Assembly: GCF_000620805.1 (NCBI RefSeq)
Contig: NZ_KK211187.1
Span: 2,094,398-2,158,397 of the forward strand
Reading direction: 5' to 3'
From: Exiguobacterium undae DSM 14481
Lineage (GTDB): Bacteria > Bacillota > Bacilli > Exiguobacteriales > Exiguobacteriaceae
DNA: 64,000 bases
Positions 59,982 through 64,000 of this stretch are shown piece after piece. The first letter of the stretch is position 1. Each line of letters opens with the position of its first letter. The notes under the pieces were generated by a model. The model saw only the letters and a program-made list of their open reading frames with translations, was not told the origin of the DNA and did not search any database. The translations under genes and the position numbers were made by a program.

Positions 59982-60565
59982 CATTGAAAATACTTCACGA
60001 TGATTGCGACACGCTCGCGCATCCCGTAACGTAATACACCCGAAATGGGCGTCTCAGCCGGAATCGCATCGGTCGTCAAGTTCATCTGCTCGGCTTCCTT
60101 ACGTGCCCGATACAAATGAAAATCTGACGTGACGATTGAAACACGGGTTTCAGATTCCGGTAACAACCGTTTCGAAAACGTCAGGTTTTCCGTAGTTGAC
60201 GTCGATTGATCTTCGAGTAACAAACGATTCTCGGCAATACCCGCTTCAATCATTCCCCGTCGCATCGCTTCGGCTTCGGAAATTGCCTCGCCCTTTCCTT
60301 GCCCGCCACTCAAAATGAAAGTCGTATCCGGAAACTGTTTGCCGTACCGGGCTGCCGCCTCAATCCGGTTGCTTAAAATTAAAGATGGAGTCTCTCCTTT
60401 GACACCGGCTCCCAGCACGATGACATACGGATGTTTTCCATTTGCCAACGGTCGTTCTCCCTTAGCGACGAACAGACCCATGCTGAACCAAAACACGACC
60501 AGCATCGAGATGATACCGAAACCAACTTTATACATACGCCTTACACGAAATTTCATACGATTCAT
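59981..60565 (-). CDS. DUF218 family protein (YdcF/SanA-like)
   Basis: A 194-residue protein with one N-terminal membrane helix (about 14-34) and a DUF218 domain outside the cell: VIVLGAGVKGETPS, FILSGGQGKGEAISEA and SDFHLYRARKEAEQ. Members of this fold are linked with cell-envelope permeability and may bind S-adenosylmethionine, but their activity is not settled. The ATG at 60563-60565 is chosen; the ribosome site GAGGGG is 13 bases away, so a nearby TTG or the later ATG (60556) are alternatives. Confidence 0.8.
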   Translation of the reverse strand: MNRMKFRVRRMYKVGFGIISMLVVFWFSMGLFVAKGERPLANGKHPYVIVLGAGVKGETPSLILSNRIEAAARYGKQFPDTTFILSGGQGKGEAISEAEAMRRGMIEAGIAENRLLLEDQSTSTTENLTFSKRLLPESETRVSIVTSDFHLYRARKEAEQMNLTTDAIPAETPISGVLRYGMRERVAIIVKYFQ

Positions 60566-60700
60566 CTTCTGCAACGTTCCCCTCAGTGCCAATCACTTTT
60601 TTGATCTTTCATCATTTTTTACACTTCTGTATATACGCCCGTTAACGAAAAAGGTTTCATCACTGATTTCTTAAAAGGCATCTTCATTTGGAGGATCGAC

Positions 60701-60738
60701 AAAAAAGACACATCCCGTGCGTATGGGATGTATCTTTT
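60701..60738 (-). terminator. Rho-independent terminator after bsn
   Basis: A 14-bp stem with one wobble (AAAAGATACATCCC with GGGATGTGTCTTTT), 8-base loop and T run on the minus strand. Confidence 0.9.
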
Positions 60739-60753
60739 ATTCATAGCGTTGGT

Positions 60754-61575
60754 TCAATTTCCCCAAATTGACGTCACGTATTCCGGATGATCGATGAAGG
60801 GATTCCGGTTTTTTTGCCATTTCTCGAAGATGATATCGTTTCGTCTTTTTTCAATCGCATCGACTGGATCAAGCTTGTTCCATGCTTTTAACGTCGACAG
60901 TTTTCCATGAAGCGGATTTGTACCGTTGCTGACATTTTCTGATGCTTCCAAATCGATTTCGCCGCCGCCTTCATAACGGACCGCCATGTAGAAGATCATC
61001 CGCGCGATGTCGCCTTTGACACGTGTCGGAGGCTCCCATGAATTACTGTCGCGGTAACAGTCACAACCGGCATACTTCGTCCCGCCGTTGTCAAAATCAA
61101 GATTTCCCCGTGCACTGTTGACGACAACATCTTCCGGACGAAGGTGGTGTAAGTCGGTTCCCGGTCCGTTACTTGTTCCGAAGTCCCCGTGCGATTTTGC
61201 CCAGACATGCTCCCGGTTCCATTGACCAACGTTCCCACCGTTATTACTTTTCGCAATCGATTTACCGGTATAGAGTTCAATGACGTTATTCGCATTGTTT
61301 GGATCCTGGTCTGTTTCCTTGAGGGCTGTCCAGACGGTATCATACGACACTTGTGTATGGTTATCGATGATGTCGTGCAACGATGCCTTTAATGCTGCTC
61401 CGGTTTTTCCTGACGCCGGTAAATAATAAGCATCGATCGTTGATTGTGACGTAACCATCTGTGGTCCGGCAACGATTTTGGTTGGTTCTGTTTTAGCAAT
61501 GACTGGTGTAAACGAAATTGACCCAAGTGCCAGTGCCGCGACAAGCGCACCGCTGATTTTCGACTTCCAATTCAT
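60754..61575 (-). CDS. bsn: Secreted nuclease of the endonuclease I family (Bsn/YurI-like)
   Basis: A 273-residue exported nuclease. The signal peptide (KSKISGALVAALALGSIS) ends near VIA-KTEP. The endonuclease I core has the catalytic region WNREHVWAKSHGDFG, then GTDLHHLRPEDVVVNSARGN, DFDNGG and NRNPFIDHPEY at the C-terminus. It closely follows B. subtilis Bsn (YurI), an extracellular ribonuclease; related enzymes also cut DNA. GGGGG precedes the ATG by about 9 bases. Likely used for nutrient scavenging. Confidence 0.93.
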   Translation of the reverse strand: MNWKSKISGALVAALALGSISFTPVIAKTEPTKIVAGPQMVTSQSTIDAYYLPASGKTGAALKASLHDIIDNHTQVSYDTVWTALKETDQDPNNANNVIELYTGKSIAKSNNGGNVGQWNREHVWAKSHGDFGTSNGPGTDLHHLRPEDVVVNSARGNLDFDNGGTKYAGCDCYRDSNSWEPPTRVKGDIARMIFYMAVRYEGGGEIDLEASENVSNGTNPLHGKLSTLKAWNKLDPVDAIEKRRNDIIFEKWQKNRNPFIDHPEYVTSIWGN

Positions 61576-61868
61576 ACTGTTTCCCCCTTGATCGCATATG
61601 TACGTGCTGGCGTTACATCCTCATTTTCACACCTCGTTTCGGATCTGAGAAGCTGGACAAAAGACCTTTAAATTCACGGCCTTAAACTGAATCAAAATTC
61701 ACTCTGATGTTCAAGAGTCAGAAGGTCCTGTTTTTTTCTCAATATCAGATCAATTTCGCAATCATTCTTCATCCGAAAAAATATTCTAGGGTCAAAAGTC
61801 ACGAAAACAAGATGTTTGCAAATAAGCGCAGTGGTTGATACACCGGCGCCGTCTGGTTGATATACTAG

Positions 61869-63449
<1,581 letters not shown>

Positions 63450-63473
63450 TAAATTAATAAAAAACAGCATGAT

Positions 63474-63525
63474 AAAAGCCGACTTTCAGGACCATAACAA
63501 GGTCCATGAAAATCGGCTTTTTTTA
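63474..63525. terminator. Bidirectional terminator after the alpha-amylase gene
   Basis: AAAAGCCGA pairs with TCGGCTTTT and the stem continues (TTTCA/TGAAA, GGACC/GGTCC) around a 7-base loop; T runs occur on both strands. Confidence 0.93.
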
Positions 63526-64000
63526 TTCGGCGAGTCCAATGCTCCCCCGGACGTGTTCGTCCTGCTCGATTGCTTCGAGTAAAAAGTGAGCGACATCGGC
63601 ACGATTGATTTGTTTCGCTTGTTCCGGTACACCGGTATCGGCTTGCCGGTACAGTCCGGTCAACGGACCGTTCATGAGCCGCAGCGGTCGTGCCACCGTA
63701 TAGGCGACATCCGCTTGTTTCAACAGTTCGATGGCCTGACGATGATCCTTTAACGGGTTCTTCAGAATTTGCTGGGCCAGTAAGCCTTGGGCACCCGGCA
63801 GTTCTTGATCAACTCCCGCCGAAGCGACATACCCGATTCGTTCGACGCCATTGACCTTCATCGCATTGATGATCCGCAGAAGACTGCGTTCTAAAAATCC
63901 GCTGTACGCCAGACTTTCGGTTCCGAGGGCCGTCACTACTGCATCTTGTCCCTGCACGGCTTGATTCACCGCTTCTTGGTTAAGTACGTCCCCTTCTATA
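63523..64000 (-). CDS. NAD(P)H-binding atypical SDR (NmrA/YwnB-like), partial
   Basis: The C-terminal 158 codons of a gene that enters from the right edge. The visible part starts inside the Rossmann fold (EGDVLNQEAVNQAVQGQDAV), then ALG, a conserved YVASAGVD region, KDHRQAIELLKQADVAYTVARP and a C-terminal RADVAHFLLEAIEQ. This is the atypical short-chain dehydrogenase pattern of NAD(P)H-binding proteins such as YwnB. Many members sense or repair redox cofactors, but the role is unknown. The reading frame stays open to the window end, so the internal GTG at 63969 is not the start. Confidence 0.82.
   Translation of the reverse strand, partial: IEGDVLNQEAVNQAVQGQDAVVTALGTESLAYSGFLERSLLRIINAMKVNGVERIGYVASAGVDQELPGAQGLLAQQILKNPLKDHRQAIELLKQADVAYTVARPLRLMNGPLTGLYRQADTGVPEQAKQINRADVAHFLLEAIEQDEHVRGSIGLAE

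Overview
The window is a stretch of ordinary bacterial chromosome from a low-to-mid GC Gram-positive of the Bacillales. Gene order matches Bacillus subtilis block after block (ymfFHI-ymfK-ymfM/rodZ-pgsA-cinA-recA-rny-ymdB-spoVS, tdh-kbl, scpA-scpB-rluB-resABCDE, nudF-fur-xerD-deoB-pupG, yqjP-yqjQ), but the blocks are joined differently, and sporulation genes that sit in these blocks in B. subtilis (dacB-spmAB, spoIIM, dacF-spoIIA) are absent. With a liquefying alpha-amylase, a non-phosphorylating GapN and a YclNOPQ-type siderophore system, this points to a non-sporulating Bacillales genus, most likely Exiguobacterium (inference; no rRNA is present to prove it). No tRNA, rRNA, CRISPR array, prophage or insertion sequence was seen.

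Layout. 1-4.7 kb: a DUF445 protein (cut by the left edge), a small unknown protein, and a coupled pair made of a membrane lipoprotein with a DUF915-type hydrolase domain and a CrtN-like FAD oxidoreductase. 4.7-8.9 kb: a Fur-box-controlled catecholate-siderophore uptake operon. 8.9-14 kb: threonine degradation (tdh-kbl) and a 2-oxoacid:ferredoxin oxidoreductase (korAB). 14-25.7 kb: spoVS, ymdB, RNase Y, LexA-controlled recA, cinA, pgsA, rodZ, ymfK, ymfI, two M16 peptidase-like genes and a cobalamin adenosyltransferase. 25.7-33.9 kb: resABC cytochrome c maturation genes, the resDE two-component pair, rluB and the condensin partners scpB-scpA. 34-38 kb: small housekeeping and stress genes (DUF309, RibT-like acetyltransferase, a DJ-1/PfpI protein, cyclophilin, LD-carboxypeptidase). 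38-45.4 kb: nucleoside salvage (deoB-pupG-pdp), xerD, fur, nudF, an aldo-keto reductase and a second DJ-1 protein. 45.6-47 kb: an unknown coiled-coil protein and a PadR regulator. 47-53.6 kb: an apparent eight-gene operon (yqjP-yqjQ, an YnjBCD-like ABC importer, a CDP-alcohol phosphatidyltransferase and a Nudix hydrolase). 53.7-64 kb: gapN, CheV, an orphan HPt protein, CorA, a receiver-PP2C phosphatase, YtzI-like and YtxH-like small proteins, a DUF218 protein, a secreted nuclease, a secreted alpha-amylase, and an NAD(P)-binding protein cut by the right edge.

Regulation that can be read directly: a near-consensus Fur box before the siderophore operon and a Fur/PerR-type box before fur; a LexA box upstream of recA; CcpA cre sites at gapN and the amylase gene; and three sigma-B-type promoters before two DJ-1 family genes and the YtxH-like gene. 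Most genes end in clear rho-independent terminators, which define the operons well.

The best candidate for an under-described system is the 47-53.6 kb operon: its ABC importer, CDP-alcohol phosphatidyltransferase and Nudix genes lie in the same order as the uncharacterised E. coli ynjBCD-ynjF-nudG cluster, which suggests a conserved import-and-headgroup-transfer module. The ligand and product are unknown.
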